Below, piece after piece: positions 23,385 to 31,542 of a DNA stretch of 64,000 nucleotides. The stretch lies in the NCBI RefSeq assembly GCF_023016005.1, contig NZ_JALKAZ010000002.1:372001-436000 (forward strand), read 5' to 3'. This DNA comes from Erythrobacter sp. F6033. Lineage in GTDB: Bacteria > Pseudomonadota > Alphaproteobacteria > Sphingomonadales > Sphingomonadaceae. The translations under genes and the position numbers were made by a program. Every line of letters begins with the position of its first letter. Positions within the stretch are counted from its first letter, which is position 1. The notes beneath the pieces were generated by a model. It saw only the letters and a program-made list of their open reading frames with translations, was not told the origin of the DNA and did no database searches.

Positions 23385-25061
23385 ATGTCTACTGACATGA
23401 ATGTCAATAAAGCTTCCTATCACCACCCCACCCCTTGGGATGCCGAGTTTGAATTGATGAGCCTGCCTGAAATGTTCAGGCGGACCGTCGCGCACGATTC
23501 CAATGCGCCTTTCCTCCATTTCCTCGGCCGAACCTATTCCTACGGTGAAATGTATGACGAGGCGCAGCGCTTTGCGGCTGGTCTAGCAGAGATGGGCGTG
23601 AAAAAGGGTGACCGCGTAGGCTTGTTCCTGCCCAACGTCCCCATTTACGCCTCGGCCTATTACGGCGCGATGATGGCGGGCGCGGTGGTCGTGAATTTCT
23701 CGCCGCTCTATTCGGTGGAAGAGCTTTCGTGGCAGGTTGGCGATAGCGGCACGCGCGTTCTGGTAACGCTCGATGTGCCCGAACTTTATGGCACTGCTTC
23801 CGAAGTGTTGAGCGAATCCGATCTGGAGACCCTGATCGTCGGGCGCCTGTCCGATATGCTGCCTTGGATCAAAGGCACAGCGCTGAAACTGCTAAAGCGC
23901 AGCCAAATTGCCACGGTCGGCTACGGCCCGCGTATCAAGGCCTGGAACGATTGCACGCCTGCAAAGCCCGCGCCTGACATTGCTATCGATGCCGCTGAAG
24001 ATCTGGCTTTGCTGCAATACACTGGCGGCACGACCGGCCGGCCCAAAGGCGCGATGCTTGGGCATAGCCAGCTTACGATGAACGCTCAGCAAGTCGCCGC
24101 AATCAACCCGTTCGGAAACCCGCGCGAAGAAGTGTTTATGGGCGCGCTGCCGTTCTTCCATGTTTTTGCGAACACTGCCTTGCTCAACCATGCTGTCGCC
24201 AGCGGTGCCTCGATTGCGATGGTTCCGCGCTTTGAAACCAAGCAAGTCCTGCAAACCATCGAGAAATATAAAGCGACCGGATTTCCGGGCGTGCCAACGA
24301 TGTTTCAGGCGATGCTTGACCATCCCGATCTTTCGAAGACCGACCTATCGTCTCTAAAAGTCTGCATTTCCGGCGGTGCGCCTATGCCAGCGCCCGTCCA
24401 TACAAAGTTTGAGGACGTCACCGGAGTGCGCGTGGTCGAAGGATACGGCCTGACCGAAAGCGCGGGTGTTGTGTCGGTCAATCCCTACGAAGGAACACGC
24501 AAAAAGGGCACGATCGGTCAGCTTGTCGCGGGCACGGAGATCGTATTGCTCGACAAGGAAGACCCGACCAGGCTTGCCTCCGAAGGTGAGCCGGGTGAAC
24601 TGGCGATCCACGGCCCGCAGATCATGCGCGGATATTGGAACAAGCCTGATGTCGCCGATGAGACATTCGTGACGCGCGATGGCAAGAAATGGCTCCGTAC
24701 CGGAGACGTCGCGGTCATGGATGAAGACGGCTTTCTCGCGATTGTTGACCGCATTAAAGATATGATCGCAGTTGGCGGGTTCAAAGTTTTCCCGAGCCAA
24801 GTCGAGGACGTCGTTCTGGAGCATGAATTGGTCAAAGAGGCGCTTGTTATCGGCGTTCCCGACGATTATCTCGGCGAGGTTCCGCGCGCCTATATAACGC
24901 TGGAACCCGATGCCGATATTGGCGCCGATGCATTGCGCGGATGGCTGAATGATCGGGTTGGCAAACACGAACGGGTCGATCAGATCGTGATCCGTGACGA
25001 ACTGCCGAAGACCATTATCGGTAAGCTTGATCGGAAAGCGCTCCGCGCAGAAGTGCTCTGA
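23385..25061 (+). CDS. Long-chain fatty acid--CoA ligase (AMP-forming)
   Basis: A 558-residue adenylate-forming enzyme. The P-loop motif is LQYTGGTTGRPKGAMLGH near residue 210, followed by GYGLTESAGVVSVNPYEG near 355 and WLRTGDVAVMDEDGFLAIVD near 440. The C-terminal catalytic lysine segment is PKTIIGKLDRKALR. It activates fatty acids to acyl-CoA using ATP. The acyl chain preference cannot be read, but similarity is to long-chain enzymes. ATG 23385 is used; ATG 23397 is an alternative. A strong bidirectional terminator follows. Confidence 0.93.
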   Translation: MSTDMNVNKASYHHPTPWDAEFELMSLPEMFRRTVAHDSNAPFLHFLGRTYSYGEMYDEAQRFAAGLAEMGVKKGDRVGLFLPNVPIYASAYYGAMMAGAVVVNFSPLYSVEELSWQVGDSGTRVLVTLDVPELYGTASEVLSESDLETLIVGRLSDMLPWIKGTALKLLKRSQIATVGYGPRIKAWNDCTPAKPAPDIAIDAAEDLALLQYTGGTTGRPKGAMLGHSQLTMNAQQVAAINPFGNPREEVFMGALPFFHVFANTALLNHAVASGASIAMVPRFETKQVLQTIEKYKATGFPGVPTMFQAMLDHPDLSKTDLSSLKVCISGGAPMPAPVHTKFEDVTGVRVVEGYGLTESAGVVSVNPYEGTRKKGTIGQLVAGTEIVLLDKEDPTRLASEGEPGELAIHGPQIMRGYWNKPDVADETFVTRDGKKWLRTGDVAVMDEDGFLAIVDRIKDMIAVGGFKVFPSQVEDVVLEHELVKEALVIGVPDDYLGEVPRAYITLEPDADIGADALRGWLNDRVGKHERVDQIVIRDELPKTIIGKLDRKALRAEVL

Positions 25062-25090
25062 CGCTGCACATTAATGCCCCATAGAATCAG

Positions 25091-25125
25091 AAACGCCGCG
25101 AAACCCTAAGGTTCGCGGCGTTTTC
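25091..25125. terminator. Bidirectional terminator between acyl-CoA ligase and bactofilin genes
   Basis: A stem of about 14 pairs with one bulge (arms roughly 25091-25105 and 25110-25123, loop CTAA) has A residues on the left and T residues on the right. It can end transcription from both converging genes. Confidence 0.85.
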
Positions 25126-25145
25126 TGTTCTGCCCGGCCTAGATT

Positions 25146-25619
25146 TTACTTGGCGATCTGCAATTCCGATTGCGCATCGGGCACCGCTGCGGGTTTCGAC
25201 CCCGAGGCAGGCTTATCGGCTTCGCGGCGGCGGGCATTTGGGGCGAACCGTCCATCAACCTGCGCGCCTTGTTCGATAGTGAGCGCGTCATAATGGACGT
25301 CGCCTTCGATCTTGGCGGTTTTTAGGATAACCAGCTCTTTCGCTGTGATCGAACCGGTCACACGGCCCGCAAGACGAGCGGTATCAGCGGTAACGCCGCC
25401 ATTGACCTGGCTACTTTCACCTTGGACGAGCGAAGCGCATTTGATGTCACCTTCGATCGCGCCATCTACGTGCAAGTCGGCAGAGGCGGTGATGTCGCCT
25501 TTGATATTGATATCGGAACCAATCACCGAAAATGTCGAATTGTTGTTGGCCATTGGCTTACTCACTGGTCGCGGGGTTGGAGCGGACCGATCCGGCTCCG
25601 CGGACTTCTTTGAGAACAT
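25146..25619 (-). CDS. Bactofilin (polymer-forming cytoskeletal protein)
   Basis: A 157-residue protein with the bactofilin beta-helix core from about residue 25 to 125: FSVIGSDINIKGDITASADL, HVDGAIEGDIKC and VILKTAKIEGDVHYDALTIE. It polymerises at the membrane and positions cell-wall or envelope enzymes. The family N-terminus FSKKSAEPDRS supports ATG 25619. This makes it overlap the end of the M23 peptidase gene by 62 bases in a different frame, an arrangement also known from other M23-bactofilin operons. An ATG at 25553 without overlap would remove this N-terminus. The C-terminal tail is Pro/Ala/Ser-rich. Confidence 0.92.
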   Translation of the reverse strand: MFSKKSAEPDRSAPTPRPVSKPMANNNSTFSVIGSDINIKGDITASADLHVDGAIEGDIKCASLVQGESSQVNGGVTADTARLAGRVTGSITAKELVILKTAKIEGDVHYDALTIEQGAQVDGRFAPNARRREADKPASGSKPAAVPDAQSELQIAK

Positions 25620-26802
25620 CGGGGGCTGCCTCCAGAAACGGACGTGGATTGATCGCACGATCATTCATGCGAACTTCGAAATGCAAATGCGGGCCGGTCG
25701 AGCGACCCGTATTGCCGAGACCGCCAAGAGTGGCTCCGGCATCGACCGTTTGGCCGACCGTAACACCAAGGCGGGACATGTGCGCATAGCGGGTCATCAG
25801 GCCATTCTCATGCTTGATTTCAACCGTCTTGCCATAGCCGCCTTTCCAACCTGCAAACACAACCTCTCCAGAGGCTGCGGCATAGATGGGCGAACCATAG
25901 GCGCCTTTGAAATCGATGCCGTTATGCATCGCGCCGCCGCCATTGAACGGGTCACGGCGGTAGCCAAAGTTGGACGTGATCTTGGTCACGCTGGCAGGAA
26001 CAACCTGCGGCACACCTTCGAGTGCACGCTCAAGAGCGTTCATGCGTGACAGGCTGAGGCCGAGACGTTCGAAGCGCGGATCGATTGAACCGTCAGCAGA
26101 AGTCGCGAGGACTTCGAACGGACCACCGACATTCGACTGTTCGACATTGGCAGCCATCGTGCGCGGATCGAGATTAAGCTTGCGCAAGGCGGCCTCTGCG
26201 CGCTGCGCCCGCCAGTCTGCAAAACGGGTCATCTTCTCGACGTAAGCGATCTGGCGTGCCTCGATTTCGGCAAGGCCGCGCGCTTCGGGGAAGAGTTCAC
26301 CAATCTTCTCGACGGTTTCGGCGGTTTCTTCGGAACTGTCCGTAACATTGACACCGGCCTCACGGATTTCTTCCGGAAGCAAAGGCAGCATCGCATCGAC
26401 CGCATCCTGACGCGCGGTAAGCTCATCGACGACGCGGCCCATATCGGAGCCATAGGCTTCAAGCCGCTCTTCTTTCGTCGCGATGTGGGCTTTTTCATCC
26501 TGGAACGATGCCAGATCAGCCTCGGCCTGGTATTTGTTCCAAGCCATCACACCCATCGAACTCGCCCAGACTAGGATCAGAGCCAGTACTGCTCCGGCGG
26601 CGCCCATTTGTAGGCGCGGGGAAATTTTGATGAATCGCACATGGCCTTGCGAGCGCATAAAAAATTCGCGCTCGGGGAACCACTCTTTGAGCCGATCACC
26701 CCACGGCTTAGCAGATTTGGATTTTGACAAGGCGGCCCCGGATTTTTTGATCTCGTGTTCTGACCGGGTGGTAACCGAGCAAAGGGAGGGGGTCGAATCC
26801 AT
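25558..26802 (-). CDS. M23 family metallopeptidase upstream of bactofilin
   Basis: A 414-residue bitopic membrane protein. A cytoplasmic N-terminus of about 65 residues is followed by one membrane helix (AAGAVLALILVWASSMGVM), a coiled-coil region (about 95-230) and a C-terminal LytM domain. Zinc-site residues are intact: AMHNGIDFKG and GPHLHFEVRM. It should cleave peptidoglycan crosslinks. Such proteins work with bactofilin to shape cells, for example stalk or curvature formation. Its gene ends inside bactofilin. The upstream region contains five GANTC sites. Confidence 0.92.
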   Translation of the reverse strand: MDSTPSLCSVTTRSEHEIKKSGAALSKSKSAKPWGDRLKEWFPEREFFMRSQGHVRFIKISPRLQMGAAGAVLALILVWASSMGVMAWNKYQAEADLASFQDEKAHIATKEERLEAYGSDMGRVVDELTARQDAVDAMLPLLPEEIREAGVNVTDSSEETAETVEKIGELFPEARGLAEIEARQIAYVEKMTRFADWRAQRAEAALRKLNLDPRTMAANVEQSNVGGPFEVLATSADGSIDPRFERLGLSLSRMNALERALEGVPQVVPASVTKITSNFGYRRDPFNGGGAMHNGIDFKGAYGSPIYAAASGEVVFAGWKGGYGKTVEIKHENGLMTRYAHMSRLGVTVGQTVDAGATLGGLGNTGRSTGPHLHFEVRMNDRAINPRPFLEAAPDVLKEVRGAGSVRSNPATSE

Positions 26803-26830
26803 GTATTCACGCTTCGGTTGAGCTGACTGC

Positions 26831-26950
26831 GATTCACGATGAGTCGTTCATTTGCCAGCAATCTGAGCGACGGAACCCCCATTTCATCCGGGATTGCAGC
26901 CAGTTTTTGGCGGTTTTTCGCGAATCTTGGCCGCTCGACGGATTCGATTC
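26831..26950. promoter_or_regulatory. Cluster of five GANTC (CcrM-type) sites
   Basis: GANTC occurs at 26831, 26841, 26932, 26941 and 26946, in the 229-base gap between the M23/bactofilin genes and proA. About one would be expected by chance. GANTC is the target of the alphaproteobacterial cell-cycle methyltransferase CcrM. Whether methylation controls either gene is inference. Confidence 0.4.
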
Positions 26951-27031
26951 GCGCCATCACAAAACGCATCAATCACTTTGAGTTTAACCAAACGAATTGC
27001 GCCGCGCACACTAAGCCTCCACATAAACCGC

Positions 27032-28312
27032 ATGACTGATCAACAAACCGTTCCTGTCGCGCTTGACGTCGAAGCATTGATAAAGCGGATTGCCGTTGAG
27101 GGGCGTTCAGCGCAGCGGCAGCTTGCCGCCATGCCGAGCGAAGCACGGGCTTCCGCTTTGATGTGTGCTGCGGCGCGCCTGAGGGCTGATAGCGCGTCGA
27201 TTCTGGAGGCAAACGCGAATGACCTCGCCGCGGCGCGAGAGAATGGCCTTTCGCGCGCTATGCTTGATCGGTTGGCCCTAGATCCAGAGCGTCTTGAAAG
27301 TGTCGCAGCGGGTGTGGAAGCCGTTGCCAGCCTCCCTGACCCTGTCGGGCAAGTGATCGACTCTTCCCGGCGGCCCAATGGCCTCAAAATGTCGCGGATT
27401 CGCGTGCCGATTGGCACTATCGGGATTATCTACGAAAGCCGCCCAAATGTGACGGCAGATGCGGCGGCCCTGTGCGTGCGTGCAGGTAACGCAGCGCTCC
27501 TTCGCGGGGGCAGCGAGGCCGTGCATTCAAACCGCGCGATCCTTGCTGCATTGACGGCGGGCCTCGAAGAAGGCGGAGTGCCAAAAGCTGCGGTGCAATT
27601 GGTTCCGACGCAGGACCGGGCTGCGGTTGGTGCGATGCTGACGGCTTCTGGTTTGATCGACATGATCGTCCCGCGCGGCGGGAAGAGTCTGGTGGCGCGC
27701 GTGCAGTCGGACGCGCGCGTTCCTGTGCTTGCCCACCTCGACGGGATCAACCACACCTACATTCATTCCGCCGCCGATCCGCGGATGGCGCAGGAAATCG
27801 CGCTGAATGCAAAGATGCGCCGGACTGGCATTTGCGGGGCGATGGAAACCCTGTTGATCGATACCAGTTTTGAAGCCGCAGATGCGCTGGTATCGGCTTT
27901 GCTTGATGCGGGATGCGAGTTGCGCGGTGATGGGCGGGCTCAAGCGCTTGATGCTCGTATAACCCGTGCCAGCGCAAATGATTGGGACACCGAATATCTC
28001 GACGCCGTGCTGTCCGTAGCGATAGTCGATGGTCTGGATAAAGCGCTGGAGCATATTGCGCGGCATTCTTCTGCGCATACTGACGTCATTGTGACGTCAG
28101 ATGCTGCTGCTGCGGAGCAGTTTTTGACCCACGTCGACAGCGCAATTGTCATGCACAATGCCTCTTCGCAATTTGCCGATGGCGGGGAGTTCGGCCTCGG
28201 CGCGGAGATTGGCATTGCGACAGGCCGCCTGCATGCGCGTGGGCCGGTAGCGCTCGAAGGATTGACCACCTATAAGTGGATTGTGAGAGGGACCGGACAG
28301 GCGCGTCCCTGA
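27032..28312 (+). CDS. proA: Glutamate-5-semialdehyde dehydrogenase (gamma-glutamyl phosphate reductase)
   Basis: A 426-residue ProA that reduces gamma-glutamyl phosphate to glutamate-5-semialdehyde with NADPH in proline synthesis. The catalytic cysteine is Cys268 in RRTGICGAMETLL. The family motifs SRIRVPIGTIGIIYESRPNV (near 121-140) and MIVPRGGKSLVARVQ (near 211) are complete. The ATG at 27032 gives the usual length; the frame remains open upstream but the extension is not conserved. The stop codon TGA is in the same reading frame as nadD, which begins five codons later. Confidence 0.97.
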   Translation: MTDQQTVPVALDVEALIKRIAVEGRSAQRQLAAMPSEARASALMCAAARLRADSASILEANANDLAAARENGLSRAMLDRLALDPERLESVAAGVEAVASLPDPVGQVIDSSRRPNGLKMSRIRVPIGTIGIIYESRPNVTADAAALCVRAGNAALLRGGSEAVHSNRAILAALTAGLEEGGVPKAAVQLVPTQDRAAVGAMLTASGLIDMIVPRGGKSLVARVQSDARVPVLAHLDGINHTYIHSAADPRMAQEIALNAKMRRTGICGAMETLLIDTSFEAADALVSALLDAGCELRGDGRAQALDARITRASANDWDTEYLDAVLSVAIVDGLDKALEHIARHSSAHTDVIVTSDAAAAEQFLTHVDSAIVMHNASSQFADGGEFGLGAEIGIATGRLHARGPVALEGLTTYKWIVRGTGQARP

Positions 28313-28327
28313 TACCGGAGACCCACG

Positions 28328-28972
28328 CTGATCCGCACCGGACTTCTTGGAGGCAGCTTCAATCCTGCGCATGGCGGCCATCGCCGAATCACACGCTTTA
28401 CAATTGATGCGCTGGGTCTGGACGAGGCGTGGTGGCTGGTTTCACCTGGGAACCCGCTAAAGCCCAAAGCTGGTATGGCGCCCTTATCCGCACGGCTTAA
28501 ATCTGCCGAAGTTCAGGCGCGCCGCGCGCCGATTGTGCCAACCGCGATCGAGCAGCATTTGGGCACCCGCTACACCGTGAACACCTTGGCCAAGCTCAAA
28601 CGGCGATACCCCAAGCGCGAATTTGTGTGGCTGATGGGGTCCGACAATTTGGCCGATTTTCACCGCTGGAAAGACTGGCGCAGGATCGCGCGAATGATGC
28701 CGATTGCGGTCATCGCAAGGCCCGGCTATAACGCGGATGCTTTGGCGAGCCCCGCCATGGCATGGCTCAGGCGCTATACCGTGTCTGCCGCCACATTCCG
28801 TAACACGGGGCAATGGAGCGCACCGGCACTGGTGTTTTTGCGTTTCGATCCAGACCCACGCTCTGCCACGGCCATTCGCCGGGGCAACGCAGATTGGGCC
28901 TTGCAATATCGAGGTGCACCGGCGCGCGATCGGCTGACTTTCAGACACGTACAATCAAGTGAGGCTTCATGA
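28328..28972 (+). CDS. nadD: Nicotinate-nucleotide adenylyltransferase, apparent CTG start
   Basis: A 214-residue NadD that joins nicotinate mononucleotide and ATP to deamido-NAD. The family motif GLLGGSFNPAHGGHRRI lies right at the N-terminus, with WLVSPGNPLKPK near 38 and VWLMGSDNLADFHRWKDW near 100. Between the in-frame proA stop (28310-28312) and this motif there is no ATG, GTG or TTG. The only good candidate is CTG 28328, with GGAG seven bases upstream. The first ATG (28475) would delete the catalytic motif and cannot be the start. The gene is followed by rsfS and rlmH, the usual order. Confidence 0.9.
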   Translation: MIRTGLLGGSFNPAHGGHRRITRFTIDALGLDEAWWLVSPGNPLKPKAGMAPLSARLKSAEVQARRAPIVPTAIEQHLGTRYTVNTLAKLKRRYPKREFVWLMGSDNLADFHRWKDWRRIARMMPIAVIARPGYNADALASPAMAWLRRYTVSAATFRNTGQWSAPALVFLRFDPDPRSATAIRRGNADWALQYRGAPARDRLTFRHVQSSEAS

Positions 28973-29062
28973 GCCGCTGTTCCGGCGCTCAATCCCCTTA
29001 TCTTGCTAAACGGCCTGCACAGCCCCATTTTCACAGCATATTCAGGAGCTATTTCTTAGCCT

Positions 29063-29491
29063 ATGACACAGGCACAATCCGCCTCGGCCAATGCCGGAGC
29101 ATCCACCAACAGAGCAGTACAATCGATGGCAGCAGCTAATATGGCCAAACACGAACTTCACGATCTGGTTTTGAGCCAGCTGGACGATGATCAGGCGCAG
29201 GAAATCGTCTCGATCCCGCTCGAAGGAAAAAGCTCGGTTGCCGATTTTATGGTGATCGCGAGCGGCCGTTCGACGCGTCAGGTCGCCTCCATCGCGCAAA
29301 AGCTTGCCGAAACGGTCAAACATGCCGGCCACGGTCCTGCGCGGATCGAAGGCCTGCCGCAGGCTGACTGGGTGCTGGTCGATGCCGGAGATGTGGTCGT
29401 GCACCTTTTCCGCCCGGAAGTGCGCACGTTCTACAATCTGGAACGCATGTGGTCATTCGAAGGCGGCGAACCGCAGCAGGGAAGAGCGTAG
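29063..29491 (+). CDS. rsfS: Ribosome silencing factor RsfS
   Basis: A 142-residue RsfS/Iojap protein that binds ribosomal protein uL14 and blocks 30S-50S joining in poor nutrient conditions. The conserved core runs from about residue 30 (HELHDLVLSQLDDDQAQEIV), with SVADFMVIASGRSTRQV and WVLVDAGDVVVHLFRPEVR. The first 25 residues are an Ala/Ser/Asn-rich extension, so a later start near residue 22 or 27 is possible. A copy of the dispersed GC-rich repeat begins directly after the stop codon. Confidence 0.94.
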   Translation: MTQAQSASANAGASTNRAVQSMAAANMAKHELHDLVLSQLDDDQAQEIVSIPLEGKSSVADFMVIASGRSTRQVASIAQKLAETVKHAGHGPARIEGLPQADWVLVDAGDVVVHLFRPEVRTFYNLERMWSFEGGEPQQGRA

Positions 29492-29582
29492 TTTTCTTTT
29501 TTACGCCCTCAGACGCCGGGCGCGGGCCATCCGGCCCGCTTGGCTTCCTCGCATAAGCTCGGGCGGCCATTCGGCCTTGCGA
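29492..29582 (+). repeat. Dispersed GC-rich repeat, copy A1
   Basis: Begins with a T-rich run right after the rsfS stop codon, followed by a perfect hairpin GCGGGCC-ATCC-GGCCCGC (29522-29539), then TTCCTCGC and a GGGCGGCC...GCCTTGCG block. The same order of blocks is found in copies A2 and B. The T-run lies before the hairpin, not after it, so it is not an intrinsic terminator. Confidence 0.7.
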
Positions 29583-29639
29583 AACCTATTGGTTTCGAAC
29601 TAGCGCGAAAGGTGAGGTAAAGCTGCGGAGCACGGCGCG

Positions 29640-29721
29640 CAGCGCCGCAAGGGCGACCGCCCGCCCGCAGGGCCGTGAGGCCCGAGGACGTCGCGCGCCG
29701 GATGGCGCGCACAAAACAAAA
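29640..29721 (-). repeat. Dispersed GC-rich repeat, copy A2 (inverted)
   Basis: Read on the minus strand it has the T-rich run, a perfect hairpin GCGCGCC-ATCC-GGCGCGC, a TCCTCG block, ACGGCC, then GCGGGCGGGCGG and GCCCTTGCGG. It matches copy B closely and faces copy A1, so the rsfS-rlmH gap is an inverted pair. Its end lies 12 bases before the apparent rlmH start. Confidence 0.75.
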
Positions 29722-29733
29722 GGAACCCAGACA

Positions 29734-30156
29734 ATCCTTCTTCACGTCATCGCTCGCGGTAAGATTGCCCGCTCGCCCGAGGCTGATCTGGTTGCGCGGT
29801 ATGAGAAACGGCTGACATGGCCGGTGAAGCTAACCGAACTGCCCGAAACAGGCGGCAAAATCCCTGATCCACAAGCGCCATACAAAGCCGTGCTTTTGGA
29901 TGAGCGCGGGAAAGCGATGCCGTCTGAAAAGCTTGCGACAACTTTGGGTCGCTGGCGTGATGATGGCATGCGCGAAACCCGCTTTGTCCTGGGCGCGGCG
30001 GATGGCCATTCCGATGCAGAGCGAGCGGAAGCTGACCTGTTGCTCGCTTTCGGTCCGGCGACTTGGCCGCATCTGATGGCGCGCGCGATGTTGATGGAAC
30101 AGCTCTACCGCGCGACAAGTATCCTTGCAGGACATCCCTATCATCGGGCAGGGTAG
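29734..30156 (+). CDS. rlmH: 23S rRNA pseudouridine(1915) N3-methyltransferase RlmH, apparent ATC start
   Basis: About 140 residues of an RlmH (SPOUT family) protein, which methylates pseudouridine 1915 of 23S rRNA. The N-terminus LLHVIARGKIARSPEADLV and the SAM-binding knot motif FVLGAADGHS (near 92), with the C-terminal AMLMEQLYRA, are all present. The first ATG in frame (29824) would remove about 30 conserved residues. No ATG, GTG or TTG lies before the conserved start for at least 40 codons. ATC 29734 aligns with the family's initial methionine (M-L-L-H) and has AAAGGA nine bases upstream. Confidence 0.9.
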   Translation: MLLHVIARGKIARSPEADLVARYEKRLTWPVKLTELPETGGKIPDPQAPYKAVLLDERGKAMPSEKLATTLGRWRDDGMRETRFVLGAADGHSDAERAEADLLLAFGPATWPHLMARAMLMEQLYRATSILAGHPYHRAG

Positions 30157-30160
30157 GATC

Positions 30161-31411
30161 ATGGCGAGATCCACCGTGCCATTTGCCATTTTTGCTTGCG
30201 CTGCGCTGATCGCGGTGGGCGCCTTTGTGCCTATGGGAATAGCGCAGCGTGATGTTGGCGTGATGGAGCCTGATGAAGCGCAAGCACAGCTTGAAAGGGC
30301 CACACGCGAAGGCCAGCGCGCAGAGGCCCGGGCCGAGCGGCTTGCTCGCGAGGCCGAAAATGCGAGCGAGGCGGCAGACAAAACCGCGCGTGAGATCGCG
30401 TCGATGGCGGCGCGAATTCAGCGCGCTGAAGCCGATATTGCAGCGGCCCGGGCTCGTTATTCGCTCGCGCAGACCGACCGGGCTGCTTTGTCCGACCGAT
30501 TGTCCAAACGCCAGGAACCGCTCGTGCGGCTTACAGGCGCGCTGCAGACCACTGCGCGCCGTCCGCTATCGTTGTCTGCGCTGCAGCCAGGATCGTTGAA
30601 AGATCTAGTCTATGTCCGCGCGGTGCTCGACAGCGCGGTACCGCAAATTCGCGAGCGCACTGCGGCATTGCGCGGCGAGCTCGAAGAAGGTCGCCGGCTG
30701 GAACGGCGGGCGGCAAGCGCGCTCGAAAATCTGCGGCTTAAGGAGCAAGAACTGCAAGGCAAGCGCGAAGAGCTCGCCAGCCTCGAAGCGCAGCAAAGGC
30801 TGGCCTCACGAGATGCTCGCAGCAGTGCAACTCGGGAAAGCGAACGGGCGCTTGCCTTGGCCGAAGAGGCGCGTGATCTTGACGGGCTGATGGGGGACAT
30901 AGACGCCGCAGCGGGATTGCGCCGCGAACTGGCTGCGCTCTCTGGCCCGGTTATGCGCCCGGCAAACTTGGGTGGCGGGTCGGCCAGCACGGTTCCGACC
31001 ACACCTGATCCAACGCCTTCCGCGACACCTACAACGGCCTCGGTTCCGCCGCGTGATTTCCAATTGCCTGTTCAGGGTCGCACAATCGCCGGGTTCGGCG
31101 AGGAGCGTGATAGCGGCCTGCGCAGCACCGGCGTTTCGCTTGCTCCGGTCGCTGGCGCACAAGTCGTATCGCCTGCATCGGGCCGTGTGGCTTTCGCGGG
31201 GCCTTACCGCGGATATGGTAGCATTGTGATTATCGAGCATCCAGGCGGGTGGACCAGCCTTGTCACAGGTCTTGCCCGAATCAATGCCGAGGTCGGCGAT
31301 GAAGTGATTGGCGGAAGCCCGCTGGGCGTGGCCGCGACCGAAGAACCTTCGATCACAATCGAGCTAAGGCGCGATGGTGAGGCGGTCAATCCGCTGCAAT
31401 TCCTCAGATAG
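30161..31411 (+). CDS. EnvC-like murein hydrolase activator (degenerate LytM domain)
   Basis: A 416-residue protein. A signal sequence (VPFAIFACAALIAVGAF) is followed by a long coiled coil at about residues 35-260, a Pro/Thr-rich linker and a C-terminal LytM domain. The zinc ligands are missing: the first motif reads GLRSTGVSLAP in place of the usual HxGxD, and the final HxH is replaced by ITIELRR. Like EnvC, it should not cleave peptidoglycan itself but activate amidases during cell division. ATG 30161 is chosen just after the rlmH stop; the frame opens earlier inside rlmH but is not needed. Confidence 0.9.
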   Translation: MARSTVPFAIFACAALIAVGAFVPMGIAQRDVGVMEPDEAQAQLERATREGQRAEARAERLAREAENASEAADKTAREIASMAARIQRAEADIAAARARYSLAQTDRAALSDRLSKRQEPLVRLTGALQTTARRPLSLSALQPGSLKDLVYVRAVLDSAVPQIRERTAALRGELEEGRRLERRAASALENLRLKEQELQGKREELASLEAQQRLASRDARSSATRESERALALAEEARDLDGLMGDIDAAAGLRRELAALSGPVMRPANLGGGSASTVPTTPDPTPSATPTTASVPPRDFQLPVQGRTIAGFGEERDSGLRSTGVSLAPVAGAQVVSPASGRVAFAGPYRGYGSIVIIEHPGGWTSLVTGLARINAEVGDEVIGGSPLGVAATEEPSITIELRRDGEAVNPLQFLR

Positions 31412-31446
31412 TCGGACGGTCTTGTTCATTCGCAGAGGATCGATTG

Positions 31447-31467
31447 CCCCGTCGCGGGACGGGTTTA
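31447..31467 (+). terminator. Weak candidate terminator after the EnvC-like gene
   Basis: A perfect six-base-pair stem CCCGTC/GACGGG with a four-base loop is followed by TTTAT. The stem is short and the T-run is only three bases, so the call is tentative. Confidence 0.3.
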
Positions 31468-31542
31468 TGCCCGCGGAATAGTTATCTGGCATTCAGATTG
31501 CGCCTACTATACCCATTGGCCTGAGAAGGAGCCGTGAGTCAT

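Noticed and set aside
26839..27039. Short open frame between the M23 gene and proA
   Set aside because: No ribosome-binding site or conserved feature; the stretch is better explained as a divergent promoter region.
29522..29539. Hairpin after rsfS as an intrinsic terminator
   Set aside because: The T-run precedes the stem in the rsfS direction and becomes an A-run on the other strand, so neither orientation fits; it belongs to the dispersed repeat.
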